Below, in pieces: positions 1 through 8,962 of a DNA stretch of 64,000 nucleotides; positions within the stretch are counted from its first letter, which is position 1, and each line of letters begins with the position of its first letter. Position numbers and translations under genes: made by a program. Under the pieces are notes generated by a model. The model did not search any database. It had not been told where the DNA came from and saw nothing but the letters and a program-made list of their open reading frames with translations. The stretch is from Methylomonas montana. Lineage in GTDB: Bacteria; Pseudomonadota; Gammaproteobacteria; Methylococcales; Methylomonadaceae. Location of the stretch: contig NZ_CP129884.1 of assembly GCF_030490285.1 (NCBI RefSeq), positions 2,976,001-3,040,000 on the forward strand, in the 5' to 3' direction.

Positions 1-538
1 TAATGCCGGTATACACCAGCTCGCCAGACACCAAGCGCTGATAATCGGTGAATCCCTGCACCTTGAGTTGATGCTTTTCAATCAGCAAAATATCGGTAGT
101 GGTACTGCCTATGTCCACAAACAAGGCATTCGGCAATCGCTTGGCCACCAGTAATAGACTGGCTAACCAGTTCGCGGAGGCAATGTCCATGCAATCGGCC
201 GGCTGAATTTGCGCGACCGATAAAAAACCACGCAGGCCGGTAAAGACCATCACCCGCTCGACGTCGAAATGCTCACAAACGGCCTGAACAATAGCCTTGA
301 CGCCTTGCTCGCGACTGGTAAAGCAATCCACCAATTCGCCGGTCATCGTCACGGCATGATGGCAATCTTGCAAATCGAATTGGCCAGCGAATTCGGTCAG
401 AGTGCGATGCAGATAATCCACGCCCTTCCACAGTGGACAAGCTTGTTGAGCAACTGCGATGATTTGGCCGGATGCATTCAACAACGCCAACTTGACGTGC
501 GCGCCGCCAATATCCCAACCTGCAATCGGTTTATTCAT
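1..538 (-). CDS. H4MPT-linked C1-transfer pathway protein, hydantoinase/oxoprolinase-like (partial)
   Basis: The gene reads leftward from ATG at 538 and is cut by the left window edge, so about 179 N-terminal residues are seen. It starts MNKPIAGWDIGGAHVKLA, a glycine-rich phosphate-binding loop of the ASKHA type, and a second such loop (FVDIGSTTTDILLI) lies near residue 140. This is the pattern of the uncharacterised hydantoinase-like protein that co-occurs with H4MPT C1 genes. Reaction unknown; a role in cofactor assembly or activation is inferred from the neighbours. It follows the ATP-grasp gene by 8 bp and is probably co-transcribed. Confidence 0.82.
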   Translation of the reverse strand, partial: MNKPIAGWDIGGAHVKLALLNASGQIIAVAQQACPLWKGVDYLHRTLTEFAGQFDLQDCHHAVTMTGELVDCFTSREQGVKAIVQAVCEHFDVERVMVFTGLRGFLSVAQIQPADCMDIASANWLASLLLVAKRLPNALFVDIGSTTTDILLIEKHQLKVQGFTDYQRLVSGELVYTGI

Positions 539-546
539 GGTTTCCT

Positions 547-1536
547 TTAATTGATACTGACCAGAACCGCTTCATTGCGACTAGCCTGCAAAATCGGTTC
601 GGCGCGACGTAAGCGTAAAACCTGTTCGGCAACGTTAATGCCGGTCGCTTGCCGGATACCGACGTAAGAACTGGTCAGGCGCGGATTGATTTCCAATACC
701 AGCGGCCCATGTTCGGCGTTCTCGATGATGTCGATACCGATATACCCCCATAAATCCGGCATGGCTGCGGCGATCCGCTTGACTAGGTTTCGATAAAAAT
801 CCCACTTATCGGTTTGAACATTGACCAAGCAGCCCTGCAAACTAAAGCGGTCATTTTCCAAAACAATTTCCTGATGGTTATAGCAAATAAGCCAAGCCTG
901 ACCATGCCTGAACAAACAGGACAGGCTGGCGGCTTGACCGTCGAGATAAGGTTGCAAAACATAGCGTTGCGGTTCGCTCAATTCAGCAACGGCGGTCGGC
1001 AATTGTTCGGCATTGATCACAACACTATCCATGCAGCCAACGCCGTCGGCCATTTTGACAACGATATTCTCGCCTAGATCGGCAGCGCCATCATTAAGCA
1101 AACGGGTTTCCACAAGCGGAATCGCCCACATTCTCAACATTTGGTGGGTCACATATTTATCGGCGCAGATTGCCAGCGCAGCAGGATGGGATAACAAAAC
1201 TTCGACATTCGCATCGGCGGCCAACTCGGCCAAGCTTTGCAAAATACCGTCGCTTTCCGGCGCAATCGGCCAAAATAAATCAGCTTCAATCAGCAAATCC
1301 GCCAACAAGCTGGTGATGTCACAATCCGAACTGACCGTTACCGTTTCAGAATCCGACAGCAAGGCCGGCATATTGCAGCGCGCATCCAGCGGCACACAAA
1401 GCTGAATGTCGTCCAGACACTTCAGTTCGGCAAGCAAAGCCTGTAACATCATGCCGCCTTCCGCAGCCAGCGACGCCGGCAATGTCTGCCCTGCGAACCC
1501 GCCGCCGGTAATGTATTCAAACACCAGAATTTTCAA
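547..1536 (-). CDS. ATP-grasp ligase of the H4MPT/methanofuran gene set (MfnD-like)
   Basis: A 329-residue protein beginning MKILVFEYITGGG. The C-terminal half has ATP-grasp features: VVKMADGVGCMDS as a nucleotide-binding segment and LVLEINPRLTSSYVG, whose E-x-N supplies metal ligands. ATP-grasp enzymes join a carboxylate to an amine through an acylphosphate. The N-terminus resembles archaeal MfnD (tyramine-glutamate ligase), so a ligation step in bacterial methylofuran synthesis is a reasonable inference, not shown here. Its start lies only 21 bp from the divergent HisA-like gene, so the two share a promoter region. Confidence 0.8.
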   Translation of the reverse strand: MKILVFEYITGGGFAGQTLPASLAAEGGMMLQALLAELKCLDDIQLCVPLDARCNMPALLSDSETVTVSSDCDITSLLADLLIEADLFWPIAPESDGILQSLAELAADANVEVLLSHPAALAICADKYVTHQMLRMWAIPLVETRLLNDGAADLGENIVVKMADGVGCMDSVVINAEQLPTAVAELSEPQRYVLQPYLDGQAASLSCLFRHGQAWLICYNHQEIVLENDRFSLQGCLVNVQTDKWDFYRNLVKRIAAAMPDLWGYIGIDIIENAEHGPLVLEINPRLTSSYVGIRQATGINVAEQVLRLRRAEPILQASRNEAVLVSIN

Positions 1537-1557
1537 TTATAAAACTCGCTTAACCTA

Positions 1558-2241
1558 ATGCAGATTATTCCAGTCATTGATTTGAAAGACGGCCTGGTAG
1601 TCCATGCCAGCGGCGGCGACCGCAGCCGTTATCAGCCCGTGCATTATTCTTCTCGATTGTGTGAAAGCAGTGAGATAGCCGAAGTCGTAGCCAGTTTTTT
1701 AAATCTGTATCCATTCCAAACGTTTTATATTGCAGACCTCGACGCTATTAGCGGCAACGGAAATCACCATGACGCCATCGGCAAACTGCTATGCAATTAT
1801 CCGAGCGTGGAGTTTTGGCTGGATAACGGCAGCCGCTATCCAGCCGTGTCCACCGCTACTCAACCTGGCAATTACAAACCGGTCATCGGCACCGAATCAC
1901 AAGCTCAACCGGTCTCTTTAACTCAAGCCGATCTGATCCTATCGCTGGATTTTAAACATAACCAGGCATTGGGTCATCCCGCTTGGCTAGAAAGCCCCGA
2001 ACTCTGGCCGAACACCGTCGTGGTGATGACGCTGGATTTGGTCGGCAGTAATAACGGCCCAGACTTTGAGAAGCTAGGCAGACTGTGCAACAAGCATCCC
2101 GATAAACGTATCGTCGCGGCCGGCGGCGTTCGCGATCTTAGCGATCTAGTGCGCCTGAAAACAATCGGCATTGCTGCGGTGTTGCTGGCCAGCTCTCTAC
2201 ATAACGGCAGCATCGATGCCGCCGTGCTGGAAAAATTTTAG
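1558..2241 (+). CDS. HisA/HisF-like TIM-barrel protein of the C1 cluster
   Basis: A 227-residue protein starting MQIIPVIDLKDGLVVHA, the beta-1 signature of HisA-type phosphoribosyl isomerases. A second phosphate-binding turn, VAAGGVRDLSDL, sits near residue 185. It is shorter than HisA (about 245) and lies in a C1 cluster rather than a his operon. Proteobacterial H4MPT loci often carry such a HisA-like gene, thought to act in pterin or furan cofactor biosynthesis; the substrate is unknown. It is convergent with fae and ends just before a bidirectional terminator. Confidence 0.78.
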   Translation: MQIIPVIDLKDGLVVHASGGDRSRYQPVHYSSRLCESSEIAEVVASFLNLYPFQTFYIADLDAISGNGNHHDAIGKLLCNYPSVEFWLDNGSRYPAVSTATQPGNYKPVIGTESQAQPVSLTQADLILSLDFKHNQALGHPAWLESPELWPNTVVVMTLDLVGSNNGPDFEKLGRLCNKHPDKRIVAAGGVRDLSDLVRLKTIGIAAVLLASSLHNGSIDAAVLEKF

Positions 2242-2245
2242 ACAA

Positions 2246-2274
2246 AAAAATACCCCGGCAAGCCGGGGTATTTT
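2246..2274. terminator. Bidirectional terminator between HisA-like gene and fae
   Basis: A perfect 9-bp GC-rich stem (2251-2259 with 2262-2270) and a 2-nt loop are flanked by an A-run on the left and a T-run on the right, so it can terminate transcripts arriving from either side. Confidence 0.85.
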
Positions 2275-2295
2275 AGGCACCCAAAATTTAAAAAA

Positions 2296-2811
2296 TTAAA
2301 CTTTGTTTGGCGCGAATGGGTGTGAAGCGGTTTTTCTAGCAGCCAAAACTTCAGCAGCAGTTGGAGTACCGGCAACGGCACGTGCAATCGCTTCTTTGGT
2401 GGCTTTGTAGTTGAATTCTTCGATTTTTGCATCGTCTTCAGCCAACCAGTGGATGAAAACACCTACAGAAATGAACAAATCATCAGCTTCGGCAGCAGGG
2501 ATGATACCTTCTTCAACAGCGTCTGCAACCGCTTGAGCTACTGCGCGTTGAGCTGGTCCAAACATTTGAACAGCTTGTTTAGAACCTTTGATGGTTACTT
2601 TGTTGAACAGGATAGTTGCTGGTTTAACCAACAGGTTAGGTGCAACAACAGCCAACAGAGTTGAGAAACCATCTTTGTTGTTGGTCAAAGCGTTTGCGAA
2701 TGCAGTTTCAGCTGCTGAGCCGCGTGGGCCAATGATCAAATCGATGTGAGCAATTTCGTTGCCTTCACCAACCAAAGATTCGCCAACACGCAAGTTATTG
2801 ATTTTTGCCAT
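2296..2811 (-). CDS. fae: Formaldehyde-activating enzyme Fae
   Basis: Fae catalyses condensation of formaldehyde with tetrahydromethanopterin to methylene-H4MPT in the cytoplasm, the entry to the H4MPT oxidation branch. The 171-residue length is typical. The N-terminal [18 protein letters not shown] segment holds the conserved active-site His, and the rest ([36 protein letters not shown]) is near family consensus. It is the last gene of a minus-strand cluster headed by an ATP-grasp gene and mch, but 85 bp of AT-rich DNA upstream leave room for its own promoter. Codon use is strongly biased (many GTT, GCA, AAA), as expected for very high expression. Confidence 0.97.
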   Translation of the reverse strand: MAKINNLRVGESLVGEGNEIAHIDLIIGPRGSAAETAFANALTNNKDGFSTLLAVVAPNLLVKPATILFNKVTIKGSKQAVQMFGPAQRAVAQAVADAVEEGIIPAAEADDLFISVGVFIHWLAEDDAKIEEFNYKATKEAIARAVAGTPTAAEVLAARKTASHPFAPNKV

Positions 2812-2896
2812 TTTAAATTTATCCCCTAAAGATAAGATTGAACCAAAAAATTAGACATGTTTATGTCTCTAGATTGTAGTTTCTGCCTAGATCCCT

Positions 2897-3766
2897 CTAT
2901 CGCTCACCAGCCAATTTCTGACCGATCAGCTGTTCCAGAAGCACCACCAGTACCGTCGCTACAGTTATGTCAGCTGTTGTACCCGGATTGATTCTTTGCG
3001 CCTTAAAAGCTCTGTCCAGATCATACAATACCGGCAAAAGCTCTTGAGGCTCACAGGCTGTTTGCATCGCTCTGTCGAGCATTTCCATTTCAGCCTTGAT
3101 CCACTCTGAATACCGCTTTCCATACTTCCGCTCAATATGACTATCGGGATATTGAGCCAACGTAGCGGCAAAAACCGCTAACGCAGCCCAACCACAATCG
3201 CCAGACAAAACGAAAGCACGATTATATCGCAAAACGCTAAAATCAAAAACGTCTTTAAAAATTGTTGTGTATTGCAGCGCGATTCTATCCTTGTCGGCGG
3301 CAAACGCCATGGCTTCGGTCAGCGTTACATCGGCGGGTTTCTGCACGTCGTGTTGCGCTGATTCCCCCAAACCGGCGGGAGCGGCCAAGGTGACCGCTTT
3401 AAAGACCCAATCGGCATCCTCGCGGCTTGTATTTTCCAGTAATTGCCGTAAACCATCGCGCAAATTCTCGCCGATCGCCAGCTTAGCAGCGACCTGCAAC
3501 AAGGGTGCGCACAACAGAATAATGCCTAAATTGGTATTGCACGCCACCGCTTCGCGGGTTGCCTTGACTGCGTAATAAATTTTTTCGCCCAAGCCGTATT
3601 CCGGATTGGTGATCGGCTCGCTGCTGACGCAAGCGCTGACGCGGAAATCTTCGACCGTCATATCGTCGGCGGCGCTATAAACGCTGACGTTCCCCGGCTT
3701 GAAGGCTTGCAGCTCGATTTCACAGGCTTGCAGATAAACGTCCATCAATTGCTGCCTGCTTAGCAT
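2897..3766 (-). CDS. CitG/MdcB-like protein of the H4MPT cluster (Orf5 type)
   Basis: A 289-residue protein related to triphosphoribosyl-dephospho-CoA synthases. It has the family segment ACEIELQAFKPGNVS near the N-terminus and a C-terminal DLDRAFKAQRINPGTTADITVATVL stretch (quoted motif core: RINPGTTADI). Orf5-type genes beside mch and fae in methylotrophs are needed for H4MPT-dependent formaldehyde oxidation and probably act in cofactor synthesis; the reaction is unproven. Its start overlaps the end of the upstream ATP-grasp gene by 7 bp, indicating translational coupling. Confidence 0.82.
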   Translation of the reverse strand: MLSRQQLMDVYLQACEIELQAFKPGNVSVYSAADDMTVEDFRVSACVSSEPITNPEYGLGEKIYYAVKATREAVACNTNLGIILLCAPLLQVAAKLAIGENLRDGLRQLLENTSREDADWVFKAVTLAAPAGLGESAQHDVQKPADVTLTEAMAFAADKDRIALQYTTIFKDVFDFSVLRYNRAFVLSGDCGWAALAVFAATLAQYPDSHIERKYGKRYSEWIKAEMEMLDRAMQTACEPQELLPVLYDLDRAFKAQRINPGTTADITVATVLVVLLEQLIGQKLAGER

Positions 3767-4662
3767 ATTTTGCCGCCCTCACCGTAACGGTCGAGCAAAT
3801 CCGCAACCAGGCATTCGGCGATATTAATATCGCAAACGCTTTGCAAGCCTTTCCAGGCCGGCACGCTGTTCACTTCGATTATCCGGTAACAACCGTCTAC
3901 ATCCTGAATAATATCCACACCGGCATAATCCATTTTTAACGCGGCGACCGCAGCAATCGCTAGTTCCGCCAAAGCCGACTCCAACTCAATACATTCGCAA
4001 GAGGCGCCTCTGGCCACATTATTCAGCCAGGAAATTCCGCGCCGACGCATCGCAGCAATCGCCCTGCCGTTGATCACAAACACCCGCACATCGGAATATC
4101 CGTCGCCCGCACATTCGACAAAGCGCTGCAAATAATAAATACCGCGACTGCTGGTCAACCACAACAAATCGGTGGATTTTTCGATACGCCGAATTCCCTC
4201 GCCTTGCGAACCAAACAATGGCTTACTGATCAGATAGTGTCCTTCGCGTAACTGCTGCTCGGCAACCGCCAACGCTTCGTCGCGATCCCGCAGCACCCAG
4301 GTCAAAGCGGTCGGCAAATCGGCGTGCTGCAATAAAAAACTGGTCATGCCCTTATCGACGCTGCGCTCGATCGCGCCGGCATCGTTATAAACCGGTACAC
4401 CTAATATTTTTAAGGCGTGTAAAACATCCAGATAAAACACCACCTCTTCCAGCGAACCGCCAGGCACACCGCGCACGAAAACTGCCGACGGCAATTCTTG
4501 CTCAAAACCAGGAATAATAATGGGCAGGTCGGCAACCGTTAACTGCAATTTGCAGGCAGTCAGCGAGACATATTCGGCGGCATAGCCGCGTTCAGCAAAA
4601 GCCAGGCACAACTGCTTGCCATGCCAACCGGGATCGTCGGTGATAATTGCAATTCGGCGCAA
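3760..4662 (-). CDS. RimK-type ATP-grasp ligase of the H4MPT cluster (Orf7 type)
   Basis: A 300-residue RimK/MptN-like ligase. The central HYLISKPLFGSQGEGIRR segment is the ATP-grasp nucleotide loop. It is followed by VRVFVINGRAIAAMRR and, near the C-terminus, YRIIEVNSVPAWKGLQ with the metal-binding E-x-N. In archaea MptN adds glutamate to H4MPT, so addition of an amino-acid tail to a pterin or furan is the natural inference. It lies 88 bp after mch and overlaps the CitG-like gene. Confidence 0.8.
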   Translation of the reverse strand: MRRIAIITDDPGWHGKQLCLAFAERGYAAEYVSLTACKLQLTVADLPIIIPGFEQELPSAVFVRGVPGGSLEEVVFYLDVLHALKILGVPVYNDAGAIERSVDKGMTSFLLQHADLPTALTWVLRDRDEALAVAEQQLREGHYLISKPLFGSQGEGIRRIEKSTDLLWLTSSRGIYYLQRFVECAGDGYSDVRVFVINGRAIAAMRRRGISWLNNVARGASCECIELESALAELAIAAVAALKMDYAGVDIIQDVDGCYRIIEVNSVPAWKGLQSVCDINIAECLVADLLDRYGEGGKIC

Positions 4663-4696
4663 GGGAATGTGTTACGAGTGAAGTTGACGAAACAAG

Positions 4697-4727
4697 CTAA
4701 CGGACTTTGCGACGCAAAACCCGTTAA
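4697..4727 (-). promoter_or_regulatory. Hairpin between mch and the RimK-type gene
   Basis: In the 88-bp gap, paired segments CTAACGG/CCGTTAA enclose a second stem TTTGC/GCAAA. There is no T-run, so it looks more like an mRNA-processing or stability element than a terminator. Function inferred only. Confidence 0.4.
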
Positions 4728-4750
4728 CTGTCGAAGAGCGTTAGAGCGAA

Positions 4751-5734
4751 TTAAGCTCCGAACGAAAGATCGAGCAAGGCATTATCCAGTTTACCGGCGC
4801 GGAAACTTTTGCCGGACTCGACTGCGGTAACAATGACGCTAGCCGGGCTAAACAACATCGCATCGACTTTGAAGAAATCGTATTCGTAGGCTTTGAAAAT
4901 ATCTGCGAACGGTTTGCCGTAATCTTTCGATGTCGAGCTTGGCAATTCCTTGGCCAATTTTTCCGCCGCTTCGTCGCTGCCTTTCACAAACAAATGTACC
5001 TGACCGGCAAACAAAATCGCGTCGTTGGTCCGCCCCATCGCTTTAACGAAATTAGGATGCGGCGGGCAAATTGGCGCACTGCCGGAACCGTCGACGATGT
5101 TTTCCAACGGGAAATGCAATGCGTGGGCTTTGTGCATCGCCACTTCCAATACCCGGCCGACGACTTGTACGCCGCCGGCCAGACTGCTGGTGGGCGTCAC
5201 GATGATGGTCAAATTGGCAGGCGATACACCGCAAGCCGCCGCGACTTTTTCGACGATTTCCAGCGGCGGCAACGCGTCGTTTTCGATGACTAGCGCGGTT
5301 TGCTCCGCGCTATCGCGGTATTCCAGTTCTTTATAAAGTTCTTCCACCGGCTCGACCGCGCCATCTTTCAGTTTGGTGGCCATAGCCCGCGCCGGACCGG
5401 AACCTAACGCATAATATTTGCCGTGCGACAAACTCCAGCCCGCGTATTGACTGCCCAGACAAGACAATACCGGGTTGCTGGCGTGTACATTAATCGTCAG
5501 CGGCCAATTAGCAGTGTAGGCACTTTGCGAAATCGTCGCGGTACCCAAACCGCCCATGCAGATTTCGGTAATAATCCGTCCGGCTTCCAGACCGCCCGGC
5601 ACTTTGATACCCGCATCGATAATGGTGCAGCCGTTTTCCAGCTTTTCGATGCCCAACCGTAATTTATCCGCATTATCCAGCAGTTGTCGAACCAAGGGCT
5701 GGGAAAGTTTATTGACGCTTGCCTGGTATTGCAT
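4751..5734 (-). CDS. mch: Methenyl-H4MPT cyclohydrolase
   Basis: Mch interconverts methenyl- and 5-formyl-H4MPT, the step after methylene-H4MPT dehydrogenation. The protein starts [15 protein letters not shown] at 5734; a longer reading frame continues upstream only by running through the end of the preceding gene. At 327 residues it matches the family. Conserved stretches include [27 protein letters not shown] and [10 protein letters not shown], then a C-terminal [16 protein letters not shown]. It follows the upstream ATP-grasp gene by 5 bp and heads toward fae, so the whole block is probably one operon. Confidence 0.96.
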   Translation of the reverse strand: MQYQASVNKLSQPLVRQLLDNADKLRLGIEKLENGCTIIDAGIKVPGGLEAGRIITEICMGGLGTATISQSAYTANWPLTINVHASNPVLSCLGSQYAGWSLSHGKYYALGSGPARAMATKLKDGAVEPVEELYKELEYRDSAEQTALVIENDALPPLEIVEKVAAACGVSPANLTIIVTPTSSLAGGVQVVGRVLEVAMHKAHALHFPLENIVDGSGSAPICPPHPNFVKAMGRTNDAILFAGQVHLFVKGSDEAAEKLAKELPSSTSKDYGKPFADIFKAYEYDFFKVDAMLFSPASVIVTAVESGKSFRAGKLDNALLDLSFGA

Positions 5735-5739
5735 GAGTT

Positions 5740-6843
5740 TTAAAGACCTGTTTCCAAAAGATTTGCAAGGATGCGTTGTTGGCGATGCAGCGTGTCTCGC
5801 ACCTGCCCCGAATTTTTTCCGGTGGCAATAATACTGCATATCGGCTCGCCTGTGGCAACAATTGCACCGGGATTCGGCCTGTCCACCGCCCATGCCGGCC
5901 ATTCCAGTCGTTCGGAAATCGTCACAGGTTTTTGCGCATAAACGATCTGATAAGCACTTGGCCAGGCAGATAATTCGACACCGTCACCAAGTCGATCGAA
6001 ACAGGCTTGCAGATGTTTGATTAACACCGATTTGCCGTAAAGCTGGGCGCTGGCGGAAATCCGTGCATTGATTTCCAGCACATAGCAATTACCCCCATTG
6101 AGGATAAAATCCAGACTATTCAGCCCTTGCAAACCATAGTCAGCGGACAATTTTACCACCCACCCCTCTATCAACCCTCGCACTCGTTCCGGAACCTCGG
6201 CATGATTAGCAATCCCGCCGAATGTAAACGGATGCTCACTATCGCAATCGTCAACCCACTGTTCGTTAAAACCGATCAGTTCAACCCCGCCGCGACTCGC
6301 CGCAAACAACACCGACATCGAACGACCGTCAATATAACGCTGCCAATAGCCGCTGCCGGGCTCGGTACTCGTATCAATGCGGCTTATGCCCAAGCCACCC
6401 TCGCCCTGCCACGGTTTTAGCAACCAATCACCGTTATCGTCGGGTCTTGTGAAAACCACATCCGGATGCGGAATCGACAGCGATACCAGCCGGGCAAAGA
6501 AATCGCGTTTATCTTGTACACATTGAAAAGTATTGGCTGAATTCCCGCATATCCGCCAATACCTTTCCAGATAATTCAGGGTTTCCCGATAGGTTTCCAA
6601 ACCGCTACCGTAAAGCAAATCAGTAATACCATAAGCCTGCCGCACCGATTCCACAGCGGTTCTTATGTCATCCAAGGCCAGCGACGACACCTGGTAAGTC
6701 TGTTTTGCCATTTGCCGAGTATCGCTATCGGCAAAGCAATCGATAGCCACCACTTCACACCCTGCATCGACGCACATTTGCACCAGCATCCGCGCCGATT
6801 TAGCAATGACTAACAAACACTTAGGTACTAACAATGGCTGCAT
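5740..6843 (-). CDS. ATP-grasp protein heading the mch-fae cluster
   Basis: A 367-residue ATP-grasp protein. The N-terminal part ([19 protein letters not shown]) looks like a Rossmann-type pre-ATP-grasp domain. [17 protein letters not shown] is the nucleotide-binding segment, and [18 protein letters not shown] carries the metal-binding E-x-N. Proteobacterial H4MPT clusters contain several uncharacterised ATP-grasp genes (OrfY and others) and this is probably one of them; the substrate is unknown. It is the third ATP-grasp gene in 6.8 kb and the first gene of the minus-strand operon. Confidence 0.78.
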   Translation of the reverse strand: MQPLLVPKCLLVIAKSARMLVQMCVDAGCEVVAIDCFADSDTRQMAKQTYQVSSLALDDIRTAVESVRQAYGITDLLYGSGLETYRETLNYLERYWRICGNSANTFQCVQDKRDFFARLVSLSIPHPDVVFTRPDDNGDWLLKPWQGEGGLGISRIDTSTEPGSGYWQRYIDGRSMSVLFAASRGGVELIGFNEQWVDDCDSEHPFTFGGIANHAEVPERVRGLIEGWVVKLSADYGLQGLNSLDFILNGGNCYVLEINARISASAQLYGKSVLIKHLQACFDRLGDGVELSAWPSAYQIVYAQKPVTISERLEWPAWAVDRPNPGAIVATGEPICSIIATGKNSGQVRDTLHRQQRILANLLETGL

Positions 6844-6918
6844 TCGATTAACGCGTAAAATTCGATTGGCAAAAAACGCTGGATTTTAAAAAATTTTCTG
6901 TAATAATACAGGGCTGTT

Positions 6919-7008
6919 GGAGAGCTGGCTGAGCGGTCGAAAGCGGCGGTCTTGAAAACCGTTGAAGGTTTATCCCTTCCTGGGGTTCGAATCCCTAGCT
7001 CTCCGCCA
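6919..7008 (+). tRNA. tRNA-Ser(TGA)
   Basis: A 90-nt class II tRNA with acceptor stem GGAGAGC/GCTCTCC, discriminator G and encoded CCA. The anticodon loop CTTGAAA gives TGA, and a long variable arm and the T-loop GGTTCGAATCCC are present. It is the integration target of the island that follows: the last 18 nt recur at 15561-15578. Confidence 0.97.
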
Positions 7009-7009
7009 T
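6992..7009 (+). repeat. attL: 18-bp direct repeat at the tRNA-Ser 3' end
   Basis: The 18 bases TCCCTAGCTCTCCGCCAT cover the T-arm end, acceptor strand and CCA of the tRNA and are repeated exactly at 15561-15578. The element keeps the tRNA intact, the usual result of tyrosine-integrase insertion at a tRNA 3' end. Confidence 0.9.
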
Positions 7010-7015
7010 TCTTTC

Positions 7016-7046
7016 GCAGGCTTGTCTAAGTCATTGACAAGCCTGC
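7016..7046 (+). terminator. 11-bp perfect hairpin just inside the island
   Basis: GCAGGCTTGTC pairs with GACAAGCCTGC across a 9-nt loop, eight bases after the tRNA CCA. There is no T-run. It may be a processing or terminator structure for the tRNA transcript, or an integrase arm/core site feature. Confidence 0.5.
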
Positions 7047-7859
7047 AACTTCGTTGATTTCTAGGCTCTTTCGCCGCGCTTAACAAGCTTTGCTACAGCG
7101 CGATGATACAGGCAGAGCCGCAATTGTCCAATTACCCGCATATTCACAGGCGCCGAGATACGTTGTATTTTCGAATGTGGGTTCCTACGCGCATTCGCCC
7201 CGTATTAGGCGTCAGAGAGTTAACCCAATCGCTAAACACCCAAAGCTATAAAGACGCCCTACCACTGGCTTACAAACTGGCTAGCGAGGCAAAAATACTG
7301 TTTTTCTACATTGATGCTGCCATGAGCCGCGAAGAATCCCAAGACGACATTGACGAAAACTTTCTCAGACAAGCGATTGAAGAGATTGAAGCCGATGAAG
7401 CCATAGAAAAAGCGCGCTTGAAGCTCGTAAAAGCCCGTCAGCAAGCCGCCCGTGATGAAAGGGCTAAGATAGCTAAAGATGCCAAAATTGAGGCGCTTGA
7501 GAATGAAAATATGGAGCTTCACCGCAAGCTTCGAAAGGAAACCGACCTTGCAAAAGCAATGGGTGAACTTGAGGCTTACCGCAAGGTAATTGGCAATCAG
7601 CTAATCTTACCAGCAACACAAAGCACTCCTCCTGCCCCCGATACTCAAGCAGCCAAGAAGACAAGCAAGGCGCCAGCGCTCTCTGTGATGTTTGAAGAGT
7701 TCGTAAGGCAATACAAAGGCGATGGCAGTAAGGACGGCGAAGCAAATAAGACAAAACTGAACGCTTTTGGTGGCTTGTTCACCAGCTTCTTAGGTAGCAA
7801 GCAAATAGATCAGATTACACAAAAAGAAGTTAATGACTTCTTCCGATTATTGATTATTA

Positions 7860-8962
7860 ACCCGGCCCCTAAATACCCTGGGCTGCGTATATCGCAGCAG
7901 GGTGTTTAAAGTAAGAGGCGACATGATTCGGTAGGGTTGCAATACGACTCATGAACGCCAGCGCTTTTTCAAGCAACTCTGCGGTATTTTGGCTGACCGG
8001 CCCACTGCGGAGTGCTGTCTTGAAGTCCCGATTGAGATATTCATCAGGATTCGATTCCGGCGCATACGGCGGCAGAAACACCAACTCAATCCGCTCTTGC
8101 TTGTCCTGTAACCATTCGCTGACTTGTTTGGCATGGTGGACACGCAGGTTGTCGACCACCAGAAAGATTTTGCGGGGCGCGCCTTCGATCAAGCGGGAGA
8201 GAAATTCCAGAAATCGCGCGGTATTAATCGAACCTTCGACGATTTGGAAAGCCAGTTCCCCCCGGGCGGAAATCGCTGAAATCATCGATAGTTTGTGCCA
8301 ACGCGTCGACGTCTTCAGTACCGGTGTCTGGCCTTTGGGGGCATAGCCTCGAATCCAATGCGCGTCTTCTTTAACGGCGGTCTCATCGCCCCATAATATC
8401 GTGGCGTTTTCGGCTTTGGCTCTAGCCAACACCTGAGGGTAGGTCTGCTCTAACCAGGTAGCGACTTTGACAGGATCTTGCTCCAGGGCGCGCTTGATCG
8501 GCCGTTGCGGGGTAAAGCCCCAACGCTTGAGATATTTACCAACCAGACGATCCTGCATCTCTACCCCAAAGCGCTCCCGGATGAGCGCCTTGATCGCAGG
8601 TCGCGTCCATAAGGCAAACGGCAGTTTCAGTTGCTGCGGGCATTCACCCACGATTTGGTCACGCAACCAGCATTCGTCCGCCATCGTCAGCTTGCGCCCA
8701 CTGCCCAACCGACGTCCTCGGCTTTTTTCCTGCAAAGCGCCTTCGCCTCCTTTACGGGCTCGAGCCAGCCACTCTTCAATGGTTCGATGGTGAACCCCGG
8801 CAACCGCCGCTAACTCTTTCAGGCTCATGCCGGACTGCTTGCGTAAACGAATCACCATTTGGCGCAACAACACTCGCCCTTCAACCGTTAATTTTCGCGC
8901 ATCAATTTTATGTTTGTCCATGCGCTTATTTTATCAAATTACAGGGTATTTGTGGGCCGGAT
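7860..8962. mobile_element. IS630-family insertion sequence inside the integrase gene
   Basis: About 1,103 bp with near-perfect terminal inverted repeats: left end CCGGCCCCTAAATACCCTG, right end CCGGCCCACAAATACCCTG when read inward, two mismatches in 19. It is flanked by TA dinucleotides (7858-7859 and 8963-8964), the target duplication typical of the family. It carries one transposase gene on the minus strand. Confidence 0.92.
7869..8921 (-). CDS. IS630-family transposase
   Basis: A 350-residue transposase. The N-terminus has a helix-turn-helix region (GMSLKELAAVAGVHHRTIEEWL), then a winged-helix stretch. The DDE core shows WGDET, VVDNLRVHHA and PYAPESNPDEYLN, the acidic triad of IS630/Tc1-mariner enzymes. 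Length is normal and no stop or frameshift is seen, so the element appears capable of movement. The gene's far end lies in the left inverted repeat. Confidence 0.95.
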   Translation of the reverse strand: MDKHKIDARKLTVEGRVLLRQMVIRLRKQSGMSLKELAAVAGVHHRTIEEWLARARKGGEGALQEKSRGRRLGSGRKLTMADECWLRDQIVGECPQQLKLPFALWTRPAIKALIRERFGVEMQDRLVGKYLKRWGFTPQRPIKRALEQDPVKVATWLEQTYPQVLARAKAENATILWGDETAVKEDAHWIRGYAPKGQTPVLKTSTRWHKLSMISAISARGELAFQIVEGSINTARFLEFLSRLIEGAPRKIFLVVDNLRVHHAKQVSEWLQDKQERIELVFLPPYAPESNPDEYLNRDFKTALRSGPVSQNTAELLEKALAFMSRIATLPNHVASYFKHPAAIYAAQGI

